NCBI GenBank assembly: GCA_030704795.1
Contig: JAUYCZ010000028.1
Span: 147,202 to 183,621, forward strand
Reading direction: 5' to 3'
DNA length: 36,420 bases
From: a bacterium
GTDB lineage: Bacteria; Patescibacteriota; Minisyncoccia; Minisyncoccales; GWA2-46-15
Position numbers and translations under genes: made by a program. The notes below the pieces were generated by a model, which was given only the letters and a program-made list of their open reading frames with translations, ran no database searches and was not told the DNA's origin. Positions 9,708-17,950 of the stretch are shown here, one piece after another; positions within the stretch are counted from its first letter, which is position 1; the number at the start of each line of letters is the position of its first letter.

Positions 9708-10121
9708 ATGAATAAAACAATTTTAGTCATCGCCGGCGTTTTAATCGTCATCGTCGGAGGCTATTTTCTTTTGAGAGGGACGCCAGGCCCAGGCGCGGGG
9801 CAGCCGGTAGAAACACCCCTCGCCACCCAAACCCCGGCGGCCGGAGTGACGGAAATTAGTGTCAGCGGAAATGAATTTAGTTTTAGCCCCGCCAGCATCA
9901 ACGTTAAGGCCGGCGAACGAGTAAAAATAACTTTCCGCAACATTGGCCAAGCTCCCCACAATCTCGTCCTGGAAGGGCTGGGGATAACGACAAAGACCAT
10001 CAACGGCGGGCAAACAGACGTGGTTGAGTTTATTGCGCCGGCGGCGGGAACTTATGCTTTTTTCTGTTCGATTCCCGGTCACCGATCGGCCGGCATGGAA
10101 GGAAGCCTAAAAGTTGAGTGA
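9708..10121 (+). CDS. Membrane-anchored cupredoxin (plastocyanin-like type-1 copper protein)
   Basis: N-terminal TM; VKAGERVKITFRNIGQAPHNLVL; CSIPGHRSAGM gives C-x4-H-x4-M ligand set. Confidence 0.93.
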   Translation: MNKTILVIAGVLIVIVGGYFLLRGTPGPGAGQPVETPLATQTPAAGVTEISVSGNEFSFSPASINVKAGERVKITFRNIGQAPHNLVLEGLGITTKTINGGQTDVVEFIAPAAGTYAFFCSIPGHRSAGMEGSLKVE

Positions 10122-10151
10122 GCCTATCTTTAAGGATGAGTAAAAAAATTC

Positions 10152-10391
10152 ATGCCAACTTTAATCTGGGGGCAAGATTTGCTTTTCTGGATCGCGGTTC
10201 TGTTGACGGTGGTATTTTTTATCGACCTATCAACTTGCTGGTGGTATAACTCGCTCAACTGGGGACCGTTAAAGAAATTCCGGGACAAGCTTGTTAAGTA
10301 TCATAAATATACCCGAATTCTACTGATTCTGCTGGTGATAATCCATCTTCTCTTGCATATATTGTTTCAAGTTTTCGGAGTCATCTTTTAG
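10152..10391 (+). CDS. Small two-TM membrane protein of unknown function
   Basis: 79 aa; two hydrophobic helices; His in YHKYTRILLILLVIIHLLLHILF; tandem after the cupredoxin gene. Confidence 0.65.
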   Translation: MPTLIWGQDLLFWIAVLLTVVFFIDLSTCWWYNSLNWGPLKKFRDKLVKYHKYTRILLILLVIIHLLLHILFQVFGVIF

Positions 10392-10436
10392 TCTGTGATT
10401 GGCACGGCGTTCAGTAATTGCGATTGAGCGGAAAAC

Positions 10437-10475
10437 CCAAAAACGCCCGACCGAAAAGGTATAGGGCGTTTTTGG
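10437..10475. terminator. Bidirectional rho-independent terminator
   Basis: CCAAAAACGCCC ... GGGCGTTTTTGG, 12-bp stem; T-tract on both strands; inner ACC-GAAAA-GGT hairpin. Confidence 0.88.
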
Positions 10476-10477
10476 TT

Positions 10478-10612
10478 GGTCCTGCCACCTTTCCGGCAGA
10501 TTAATCCGGTAAAAAATTCAAGTGGGTGCCCGCTCCCCCGGCCCGAAAGCCGAAGGAATAAAGGCTCCCGAAAAAAGGTATTGCCAGAATCTACCTAGAA
10601 AGGAACAGGACC
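10478..10612 (-). ncRNA. Rod-shaped structured RNA, 6S RNA (ssrS)-like candidate
   Basis: Minus strand: closing stem of about 25 bp (GGTCCTG/CAGGACC, CCTTTC/GAAAGG, GGTAGATT/AATCTGCC, CTGG/CCGG), symmetric 14/14-nt central bubble, apical stems GGGAGCC/GGCACCC and CCTTCGGC/GCCGGGGG; G-U pairs fix the strand; promoter upstream, terminator downstream. Confidence 0.7.
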
Positions 10613-10618
10613 GCTTTC

Positions 10619-10648
10619 ATCCTATCCCAAAAGCAAATAAGTGGTCAA
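10619..10648 (-). promoter_or_regulatory. Sigma70-like promoter of the structured ncRNA
   Basis: Minus strand TTGACC (10648..10643)-18 nt-TAGGAT (10624..10619), then 6 nt to the first base of the closing stem at 10612. Confidence 0.65.
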
Positions 10649-10677
10649 ATTGTGGGAGGTCGGACCTCCCACAATTT
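10647..10677. terminator. Near-perfect inverted repeat at the 3' end of the adenylate-kinase-like gene
   Basis: AAATTGTGGGAGGTC-G-GACCTCCCACAATTT, 15-nt arms. Confidence 0.75.
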
Positions 10678-11758
10678 AAAGATTCAAAGTTTGAGCGAGT
10701 TGTTTTATTAAAGAAACGACCACGGCCGGCGCCAAAAGACTTACCGACGGAACGCCATCGTCATCGGGAAAGATCCAGGGTTTTTCCAAGACCCTGACCT
10801 CTTTTACTTGCTCCAGCCATTCATAGCTGTACTCGGGAGTGATTTCGTACTGATCGGCTAGCTCTAACGATCGGTCAACCGGCAAGTGGTTCCTTAAAAG
10901 AATCTTGGGAACGCCGTGCAGTTTTAAAGCCTCCTTCATCAGGTTCTCTTCTGCCGTCAATCTTTCCCTTAAGGCTTCGAGGCCCAGGTTATCCCCTTCC
11001 TTGCCCCGGTTTAATCTTTGCCCCCGGCAAGCGGGATTGTCACAGATCAAATAAAACTCTTTCTGGACTTCATCGTAACCAACTCTTTTGGTCGGATTGA
11101 GTTTGAGATTAGGCGTCGTCTGGCACCTGGGGCAGACGACCCGATACTTCATTCTTTCTTCAATTACTTTCTCCGGAATATCGATCAGAACAAAAATGTC
11201 TGGGTCATCCCGGTAACCGATTAAATCACGAAAAAACAAGGAATAGGAAATCTGATCCAGATTGCGAGGAAAGCCGTCGAGAAAAAGCGCTTTTTTGCCG
11301 AACTGGGCGATCTCCCTCTTAACCAAAGCTAAGATAAACTCAGAAGGCAAAAGCTTTTTGACATCGCGCCCTAAAAGAGCCTCCAGAGCCTCTTCAATCG
11401 AGATATAACCTCGGTAGTTTTTCTCCAAGAATTTAACCAATTCATCTTTTTCCGGCCCGTTGGCCAAAGCGGTCTGATGAACTCTCCGGACTAAATCTCC
11501 AATCGAGACTTGAGCCGTTTTTTCCGGCCCGAAGATCTCCAAAAAAAGTTTGGCATAGGTTCCCTTGCCCGAATTCTTCTTGCCGAGCAGATAGACAATA
11601 AAACTGTTTTTAACTAAATACTCCCGGATCTTCTCAATCTCCGGCCCGACTTTCAGATAAAAATATTCCTGCCTTTGGACGGGGTCAGCCAATTTAAAGG
11701 TTTGAGCCACGCCTTCAATCTTAGTTTTGTGGAAAGGAAAGTTCATAGTTTTCTCCAT
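10676..11758 (-). CDS. Adenylate-kinase-like nucleoside monophosphate kinase with Zn-type lid (start may be at the internal MNFPF)
   Basis: GKKNSGKGTYAKL P-loop; FLDGFPRNLDQ; lid CPRC...CDNPAC; 360 aa, longer than typical Adk. Confidence 0.85.
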   Translation of the reverse strand: MEKTMNFPFHKTKIEGVAQTFKLADPVQRQEYFYLKVGPEIEKIREYLVKNSFIVYLLGKKNSGKGTYAKLFLEIFGPEKTAQVSIGDLVRRVHQTALANGPEKDELVKFLEKNYRGYISIEEALEALLGRDVKKLLPSEFILALVKREIAQFGKKALFLDGFPRNLDQISYSLFFRDLIGYRDDPDIFVLIDIPEKVIEERMKYRVVCPRCQTTPNLKLNPTKRVGYDEVQKEFYLICDNPACRGQRLNRGKEGDNLGLEALRERLTAEENLMKEALKLHGVPKILLRNHLPVDRSLELADQYEITPEYSYEWLEQVKEVRVLEKPWIFPDDDGVPSVSLLAPAVVVSLIKQLAQTLNL

Positions 11759-12602
11759 TGCTAATTATTTTAATATCACCTTGTTCGTCGGTTCTCAGAA
11801 TCTTGATACCATAATTCTTTAATCTCTCCAACACTTCTTGATTCGGATGGCCGTATCGGTTGTCTCGGCCGACTTGAATGACGGCGATTTCCGGAATTAC
11901 CGCCTCAAGCCAGGCTTGGCTGGTTGAACTCTTTGAGCCGTGGTGGCCAACCTGCAATATCTCGACGCCTAAGTCGCTCTTCATTATTTCCACCAGCTCT
12001 TTCTCGATTGAAACCGGCGCGTCACCGGTCAGTAAAAAATCAGTTTGGCCGTAAGAAACTTTAAAAACCAGAGAGGAAGTATTATAGTCTTTGACCTCTC
12101 GACCAACAAAATCTTCCAGAGGAGCTAAAACCTCAATCTTTAAATCTCGGCCCACGCGAATTGTCTCTCCCCTCTTTAAAATGATCTTTTCGGCTCCTTC
12201 TTGGTTAGTCTTGGTCATAAACTCTTCGAACTCCGCCGTCTGACCCTTGACCCCGGTCGAACCGACCGCCTCGACCTGATAACTTTTTAAAACCTCAACC
12301 AAACCCGCCAAATGATCAAAATCAGGATGGGTGGAAATAATTAAATCAATCGATCGGTCAAAAAAGGGCATGGTCCGGCCCAGTTTCTCAACAATTTTAT
12401 TTGAGGGGCCGCCATCAATCAGAATCTGGGCGTGTTGGGGCGTCTCGATAAAAACGCTGCTGCCCTGGCCAATGTCAAAAAAAACTACTTTTAAAGAATG
12501 GGGTGGCGATTCCTTAAAAACCAGGCTCCAGGCCAATAGGTTAAAACAAGCGAGAACGATAACGATCCAGATAATTGGATTATTTTTCGAATCAGAGCCC
12601 AT
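11721..12602 (-). CDS. ComEC/Rec2-like MBL-fold metallohydrolase (standalone, N-terminal TM)
   Basis: FFDIGQGSSVFIETP..ILIDGGP; STHPDFDHLAG; LLTGDA; VGHHGSKSSTS. Confidence 0.93.
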   Translation of the reverse strand: MGSDSKNNPIIWIVIVLACFNLLAWSLVFKESPPHSLKVVFFDIGQGSSVFIETPQHAQILIDGGPSNKIVEKLGRTMPFFDRSIDLIISTHPDFDHLAGLVEVLKSYQVEAVGSTGVKGQTAEFEEFMTKTNQEGAEKIILKRGETIRVGRDLKIEVLAPLEDFVGREVKDYNTSSLVFKVSYGQTDFLLTGDAPVSIEKELVEIMKSDLGVEILQVGHHGSKSSTSQAWLEAVIPEIAVIQVGRDNRYGHPNQEVLERLKNYGIKILRTDEQGDIKIISNGENYELSFPQN

Positions 12603-12622
12603 TGATCAATTGTAAGCGAAGC

Positions 12623-12660
12623 TAGAAAAAAAACCAACCCCGCCGGCGCGTGCCGGCGGG
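12623..12660 (-). terminator. Rho-independent terminator
   Basis: Minus strand CCCGCCGGC-ACGC-GCCGGCGGG-GTTGGTTTTTTTT. Confidence 0.9.
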
Positions 12661-12686
12661 ATGGTATGCTCTTGAAAAGGTTGTTG

Positions 12687-12716
12687 CCTCGCTCTAGCGA
12701 GGCTAAAGTTCCTTTA
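12687..12716 (-). repeat. Two-hairpin dispersed element, copy B (starts at the TAA stop of the upstream gene)
   Basis: Minus strand TAAAG-GAA-CTTTA-G-CCTCGC-TAGA-GCGAGG. Confidence 0.7.
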
Positions 12717-12878
12717 CTTGGCGTTGCCCAAAATCTTGAACATCTTGGTGCCACACTTGGGGCAAATGCCGGTCATGGCACGTCTCTTTGTCCCGCCCTT
12801 CCCCTTCATGGAGATTTCCTTCGGATCATTCATCTCTCCTTTGGCCTTACATTTCACGCAATAAGCAGTTTCCGCCAT
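12714..12878 (-). CDS. Small zinc-binding protein, DUF5679-like (start taken at MAETAYCVKCK)
   Basis: MAETAYCVKCKAKGEM...KRRAMTGICPKCGTKMFKILG; two CxxC pairs. Confidence 0.85.
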   Translation of the reverse strand: MAETAYCVKCKAKGEMNDPKEISMKGKGGTKRRAMTGICPKCGTKMFKILGNAK

Positions 12879-12979
12879 AGTTTTAGATAAAAAATTTGGT
12901 TTAATCAAGCGACCTTTGTTCGACTGGTTAGATTGTTTTACCTTAATTTAAGCCAAAAGACAAGTCAAGGCCCTGGTCC

Positions 12980-14155
12980 CTAGCCGAACATCAAAAGTTC
13001 AGGCTTAAAAACTAAAGCGGCGCCCAATAAAAGCATTAAGAGACCGCCCAGAAGCGCGCTCCATTTGGCATATTTATCGGTAAAGCCGAGTTTTTGCAGA
13101 GTCAGAACCGCCAGAGAAAAAACGATGATATCGTCGAGCATGTAGAAGATGACATAGACAAGGATGTAAAGGTAGCGCGTTAAAGAAGAAACGTTTTGAA
13201 CCGCCAAAACCTGGGTAAAAATGGCCGGAAAACCGGCCGAGCAGAAAAATTCCACCAGGTTAACCGAGAAAGCCAAAGCAACAATGCCTAGAAAAGTCGC
13301 GGGCAGGGCCGCCGGAACTAGCAGACTGCGGATTTTCTGCTCGATTTTACCGTGGGATTTCTCATCGCCGACTTTGCAGACGCCTGACTGCCAAGTAAAG
13401 AAGTCTTTGATTCGCCAGACGCCGGCGGCAACGGCGATGGCGCCGATGATGACTCTGGTCAAGCTGACGTAGCCGATAAAAAGAAAGAAGTTCAGCCAAG
13501 CCGTCATAAAAAGAAAATAAAGGAGGCCGGAAACAGCAATAAAGGTACCGCCGACCAACCATAATTTCTTTTTTGACCGAACGGTCAAAAGCAAAGAAAT
13601 CAGCAAAAGCAAAACCCACATGGCACAGGGGTTAAAACCGTCCATCAATCCAAGCGCAATTGATAATAAAGGTAAAGAAACTTTTTTGGCGTCAAACCCG
13701 CCAATGAGGGGCAGGTTAAAAATCTTTGGCTTTTCTTCTTCTTTTATTTTCTCTAGAGGATCGGAGCAGGAATTTTCTTGGCAAAATTTTATCGCCTCTT
13801 TAATTTCTTTGCCGGTCGTCTCATCATCGGCATAACCGATAATGGTTTTCTCGCCGATAAAAATCACCGGCACAGCTAAAGGCCCGGTCAATCCCGCCGC
13901 CTTGAAAGCCTTTTGGAATAAAACGGCGTTTTCTTTGTTTCCAAAAACCTCAAAAAGAATAATCTCCAGGTCGGGGTAATCAGGTTTTACCTTTTCGAAA
14001 AACTCTTCTGCTTTCTGGCAATGCGGGCAGGTTGAACCATAGAAAAAATAGAGCGGCGTTTTTTCCGCCGCAAAAGTAAAGCCGGCGGCAATCAAACCGC
14101 CGAGAACAAAAAAAACAAAAAAAGAAAGAGTTTTCTTTGACATCGTCTTGATCAT
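12980..14155 (-). CDS. Thioredoxin/glutaredoxin-like domain fused to CcdA/DsbD-like membrane domain
   Basis: LYFFYGSTCPHCQKAEEFF followed by several TM with GLMDGFNPCAMWVLLLLISLLL. Confidence 0.88.
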   Translation of the reverse strand: MIKTMSKKTLSFFVFFVLGGLIAAGFTFAAEKTPLYFFYGSTCPHCQKAEEFFEKVKPDYPDLEIILFEVFGNKENAVLFQKAFKAAGLTGPLAVPVIFIGEKTIIGYADDETTGKEIKEAIKFCQENSCSDPLEKIKEEEKPKIFNLPLIGGFDAKKVSLPLLSIALGLMDGFNPCAMWVLLLLISLLLTVRSKKKLWLVGGTFIAVSGLLYFLFMTAWLNFFLFIGYVSLTRVIIGAIAVAAGVWRIKDFFTWQSGVCKVGDEKSHGKIEQKIRSLLVPAALPATFLGIVALAFSVNLVEFFCSAGFPAIFTQVLAVQNVSSLTRYLYILVYVIFYMLDDIIVFSLAVLTLQKLGFTDKYAKWSALLGGLLMLLLGAALVFKPELLMFG

Positions 14156-14156
14156 A

Positions 14157-14885
14157 TCAAATCCGACCGATCACTGCTAGCATCGCTTCGATTTCCTCGG
14201 GCTTATCCCGCCGGGCGGAAAAGTATTTGTCCTTAAGGCAAAAAGTGCACTCCGGATTCGTCTCAATGTTTTCTTCCTTCAGGCCAAGCTTCACCAGCTG
14301 CAACCGGACAATCTTTTTGAGATCGAGAAATGTCCTGCCCTCCCGCCTGGCCAAAGCTTCTGCCCGGAACTCCCGGAATCTTTCCAGAACGTCGTCTTGG
14401 ACTTCAAAATGGCAGGCTGAGATAGCGGGACCGATGCCAATCAGGACGTCAATTGGATTACTGCCAAAGCCATTTTTGAACTCTTCAACAGCCGCCGCCA
14501 GAATGCCCTTGTCTAACCCTTTCCAGCCGGCGTGAACCAGGCCAACGGCCTCTTTTTGCGGATCATAAAGAAAAATCGGCAGGCAATCAGCCACGGTTAG
14601 AGTTAGAAACAATCCCCTCTCTTCAGTTAATAGACCGTCAGTCCTTAAAATCGTTTTGTTTTTATCTTTACTTCCGATAATTTTAACCTCGCTGCCGTGA
14701 ACAATATCTGCTGCGACGGTATTTTCTTCTCCGATACCCAGTTGTTCAAAAAACCGTCGGCGGTTACCGGTAATAATTTTAGCCGACTGAGCATCACCAA
14801 CTATTTTCATTGACCCATCTTTTTTCTCTGATAAAGTTACTGTCAGATCAGAGAATTCCTGAAAAACCTTAAACATCGCCAACAT
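14157..14885 (-). CDS. Laccase-domain (YfiH/polyphenol oxidase) family protein (start approximate; the ORF opens to 14927)
   Basis: VHGSEV; ADCLPIFLYDPQKEAVGLVHAGWKGL; IGIGPAISACHFEV; CTFCLKDKYFSARRD. Confidence 0.92.
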   Translation of the reverse strand: MLAMFKVFQEFSDLTVTLSEKKDGSMKIVGDAQSAKIITGNRRRFFEQLGIGEENTVAADIVHGSEVKIIGSKDKNKTILRTDGLLTEERGLFLTLTVADCLPIFLYDPQKEAVGLVHAGWKGLDKGILAAAVEEFKNGFGSNPIDVLIGIGPAISACHFEVQDDVLERFREFRAEALARREGRTFLDLKKIVRLQLVKLGLKEENIETNPECTFCLKDKYFSARRDKPEEIEAMLAVIGRI

Positions 14886-15058
14886 CACAATTTTCCTACG
14901 ATCGTCGGATTTTAACCATTTTCCCACGATCGTTGATTTTTGGTAAAGTTGAGAAACTTAACCTCGATTTCTTCAGCCATATATTGATATTCTAGCAAGG
15001 GTGAAAAGATGCTACAATATGGAAAGGGTCGGTTAATAAAATTAATTATTTCAAAAAT

Positions 15059-15535
15059 ATGGATAACAATAATCCCTGTTTCGCTTACAATAGTTCCTTG
15101 AGGTTTACCAGAAATGCCTTTGGCGTCCTGGCCCTCTTGGCATTTTTCATTCAAAGTGAATGGTTTGTTTTTATCCTGGGCCTGGTCATGGCCGTGGCCG
15201 CGATTTCCTTAAAATATAATCTCGCCTACCAGTTTCATGCCCGTTTCCTTAAGAAATGGCTGAAAACTGATGCCGAAGAGCCCGTGGCTAAAGATTCGGG
15301 CGAGCTTTCCTTTGCCTGGGCCATGGGCGCTTCTTTTCTTTTAATCCCGGCTTTACTTTTCTATCTGAACCAGTGGCCAGCGCTCGCTTGGGGCTTAGTT
15401 ATACTCGATGCCATGCTTCTGCTTTTGGCCGGGATTGCCGGCACCTGTGTCGCTTCGATTATGTACGCCTCGTTAATCAAAAAATGGTTTGTCAAAGAAA
15501 AGAAAACCACTCCTTCAGAGAATCAAAATCCTTAA
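15059..15535 (+). CDS. Multi-TM membrane protein, possibly DUF4395-like
   Basis: 158 aa, four hydrophobic helices; family assignment weak. Confidence 0.7.
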   Translation: MDNNNPCFAYNSSLRFTRNAFGVLALLAFFIQSEWFVFILGLVMAVAAISLKYNLAYQFHARFLKKWLKTDAEEPVAKDSGELSFAWAMGASFLLIPALLFYLNQWPALAWGLVILDAMLLLLAGIAGTCVASIMYASLIKKWFVKEKKTTPSENQNP

Positions 15536-15552
15536 TCGGTTAACGATCTTAA

Positions 15553-16152
15553 ATGGAAGAGTCAGAGAAACCACTCTCAAAAAGAATCGGCCAGCCTGAT
15601 TATGTCAATGAAAACTGCTGGCTGGCCATGACTCTGGGCTATCCCCCAGCCAAACGCTGTTGGTATTGTGAATTAAAATTCCGCCACTGCCCCTTCACTC
15701 AATATCTGGGAATGAGCCTCGTTCTAACCCTGGCTTCTTTTAGCATTCTCTATCTCTCCAGCGGAAAAATCACCCGAGCGGACGTTTTCGTTGTCTTTGT
15801 ACTGGTTCTTTCCTATGGTTATTTCAGCACGATAAGCACGGAAAAAATCATTGAAGCTAATTTTGCCGAGAGAAAAATCCGGATTGCCCTGGAAAAAACC
15901 AAGTCTTCCTTAGAAGACAACGTCGCTCAGAGAACTAAGGAATTGCGGGAAATGACCCAAACCCTCGAACAACAGGTAAAAGACAGGACTAAAGAACTCC
16001 AAGAAAAAGTGGAAGAATCAGAAAGAATCAACAGATTGGCGGTGGGCCGTGAATTAAGAATGATCGAACTCAAGGAAAAAATCAAGAAATTAGAGCAAAA
16101 TTTATCTGATGAACAACAAAAAAATCAAAGGTCGAAAATCTCTATAGATTAA
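15553..16152 (+). CDS. Two-TM protein with Cys-rich N-terminus and signalling-helix-like coiled coil, no kinase domain
   Basis: CWYCELKFRHC; DRTKELQEKVEESERINRLAVGRELRMIELKEKIKKLEQ. Confidence 0.78.
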   Translation: MEESEKPLSKRIGQPDYVNENCWLAMTLGYPPAKRCWYCELKFRHCPFTQYLGMSLVLTLASFSILYLSSGKITRADVFVVFVLVLSYGYFSTISTEKIIEANFAERKIRIALEKTKSSLEDNVAQRTKELREMTQTLEQQVKDRTKELQEKVEESERINRLAVGRELRMIELKEKIKKLEQNLSDEQQKNQRSKISID

Positions 16153-16163
16153 CTTTTTTCAAC

Positions 16164-16649
16164 ATGATGAAGAAAATTCTAGGAACGGTAATTCTTCTTT
16201 CTTTTGCCGCACTGGCCCAGGGCGCAATTTTAGCCCAGACAGAATCGCCGGCGCCAATGCCTCCTCCACCGCTGGCCTCGCCCTCTCCCAGTCCATCGCC
16301 CTTAATAAAAGCTAAAAATCTTGACTCAGCCTGTATGCAAGCAGCTGTCGACAAAAGAGAGACGGCCATTATTGCCGGGGTGGACGCTTATTCTGCGACG
16401 GTAAGATTAGCTCTGAGCGCCAGAAAGGATGCTCTCAAAGTCGCTTGGGGAATTGCCGACGCTAAAGAAAGGCGAATGGTTCTCAAGAAAGTCTGGAAAG
16501 ATTTTAAAGTTACCTCGGAAAAAGCCAGAAAAGATTTTAAGCTGGCCAAAAGAGCGGCTTGGGATCAATTCAATCGGGACAGAAAAGCCTGCGGATCCTC
16601 GGGCGCTTCGGACGACCCGACTAATGTGAGCGCGGACAACAATCTGTAA
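16164..16649 (+). CDS. Secreted/lipid-proximal protein with signal peptide and basic helical domain
   Basis: Signal peptide MMKKILGTVILLSFAALAQGA; Pro-rich linker; charged helical C-terminal half. Confidence 0.75.
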   Translation: MMKKILGTVILLSFAALAQGAILAQTESPAPMPPPPLASPSPSPSPLIKAKNLDSACMQAAVDKRETAIIAGVDAYSATVRLALSARKDALKVAWGIADAKERRMVLKKVWKDFKVTSEKARKDFKLAKRAAWDQFNRDRKACGSSGASDDPTNVSADNNL

Positions 16650-16663
16650 CAAAATACGAACGA

Positions 16664-16696
16664 CAAAACCGCCTGTTTTCTGGCGGTTTTGTTTTC
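16664..16696 (+). terminator. Rho-independent terminator
   Basis: CAAAACCGCC-TGTTTTCT-GGCGGTTTTG followed by TTTTC. Confidence 0.9.
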
Positions 16697-16702
16697 TGCG
16701 CG

Positions 16703-17950
16703 CTACTCGTAACGTAGCGCTTCGATCGGATCTTTTTTGGCCGCGGCTTTCCGGGCCGGATAGAGGCCGAAAATCAATCCCACCAGCGAAGAAACGATTA
16801 AGCCCGCGGCCGCGGCCGAAAAGGGAAAACTAAAACCCCAACCAAAACCAACTACCTGAGTGAGAATCAATGAAGTCAGGAAAGAAAAACCCGCGCCGAC
16901 CGCAATGCCGATGATCCCGCCGATGGCCGTCAATAAAACGGCTTCTAAAAGAAATTGAATTAAGATGTCATTTTCGGTTGCCCCCACCGCTTTCCTCAAA
17001 CCGATCTCGCGGGTTCTTTCGGTCACCGACACTAGCATAATGTTCATAATGCCGATGCCGCCAACGATCAAAGAAATGGCCGCCACCGAAAGCAAGAGCG
17101 CCGTCAAAGCGTCGGTGACAATCCCGACCCTCTCGGCCATTGACACCTGAGTCATCACGTGAAAATCATCTTTCGAAGGATCATCGATATTGTGAAGCTC
17201 CCTCAAAGTCCTTTCAATGTCTCCGGCAACGCGGGTCACGGCCGCCTCGCCTTCTGCTTGGACCAAAATCGTGTTGTAAAAATTAGTTCCGAGAACATAT
17301 TTTTGCAAAGTGGTGTAGGGAACAACCACCATATTGTCAACGTCAAACATCCCCACTCTGCCCTTTTGCGGCAAGGCGCCGATGACTTTAAAATTCCTGT
17401 CTTTAATTTTGATTTTCTCTCCCAGGGCGTCGGAATCGCCGAACAGTTCCTTCTTGACCTCATAACCCAGAACAACAACTGATGAATACTGTTTAATTTC
17501 TTCTTCGCCGAAAAATATGCCTTTCTCGGGGTAAATCTCCATAATTTCCATCAGCAGATCGCTGGCGCCGACAACGTTTATCCTTTTGGTCTCGTTTTCA
17601 AAGGCGACGGTCATAACCTGGAGAACTATTGGCGACAACCTCTTTACCCCCGGCACCATGGCCGGGTCCTTCAATGCTTCCACTTCTTTGTTTTTGAGAG
17701 AGTCGGACAGAATTTCCGTAAATTCTGACGGCCCTTGCGGTTCCCGACCGGGACCGACGAAAATCGTTTCCGAGCCCAGGCCGCGAATTTGGTTTAAAAT
17801 TAAATCCTGAGCTCCTTGGCCAATGGCCATAATTAAAATGATGGCGGCAATGCCAATGACAATACCCAGAATCGTCAGTGAAGAGCGCGACTTGTTGGCC
17901 TTTAATCCGTTGAGGGCGGTTTTAAAACCGTAGATCAAATACGTGTTCAT
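16703..17950 (-). CDS. MacB/FtsX-type ABC transporter permease
   Basis: [77 protein letters not shown]. Confidence 0.95.
   Translation of the reverse strand: MNTYLIYGFKTALNGLKANKSRSSLTILGIVIGIAAIILIMAIGQGAQDLILNQIRGLGSETIFVGPGREPQGPSEFTEILSDSLKNKEVEALKDPAMVPGVKRLSPIVLQVMTVAFENETKRINVVGASDLLMEIMEIYPEKGIFFGEEEIKQYSSVVVLGYEVKKELFGDSDALGEKIKIKDRNFKVIGALPQKGRVGMFDVDNMVVVPYTTLQKYVLGTNFYNTILVQAEGEAAVTRVAGDIERTLRELHNIDDPSKDDFHVMTQVSMAERVGIVTDALTALLLSVAAISLIVGGIGIMNIMLVSVTERTREIGLRKAVGATENDILIQFLLEAVLLTAIGGIIGIAVGAGFSFLTSLILTQVVGFGWGFSFPFSAAAAGLIVSSLVGLIFGLYPARKAAAKKDPIEALRYE

Noticed and set aside
10522-10797. Plus-strand ORF of 91 aa
   Set aside because: Lies across the structured ncRNA, an inverted repeat and the antisense of the Adk-like gene; low-complexity Arg/Pro-rich composition; not protein-like.
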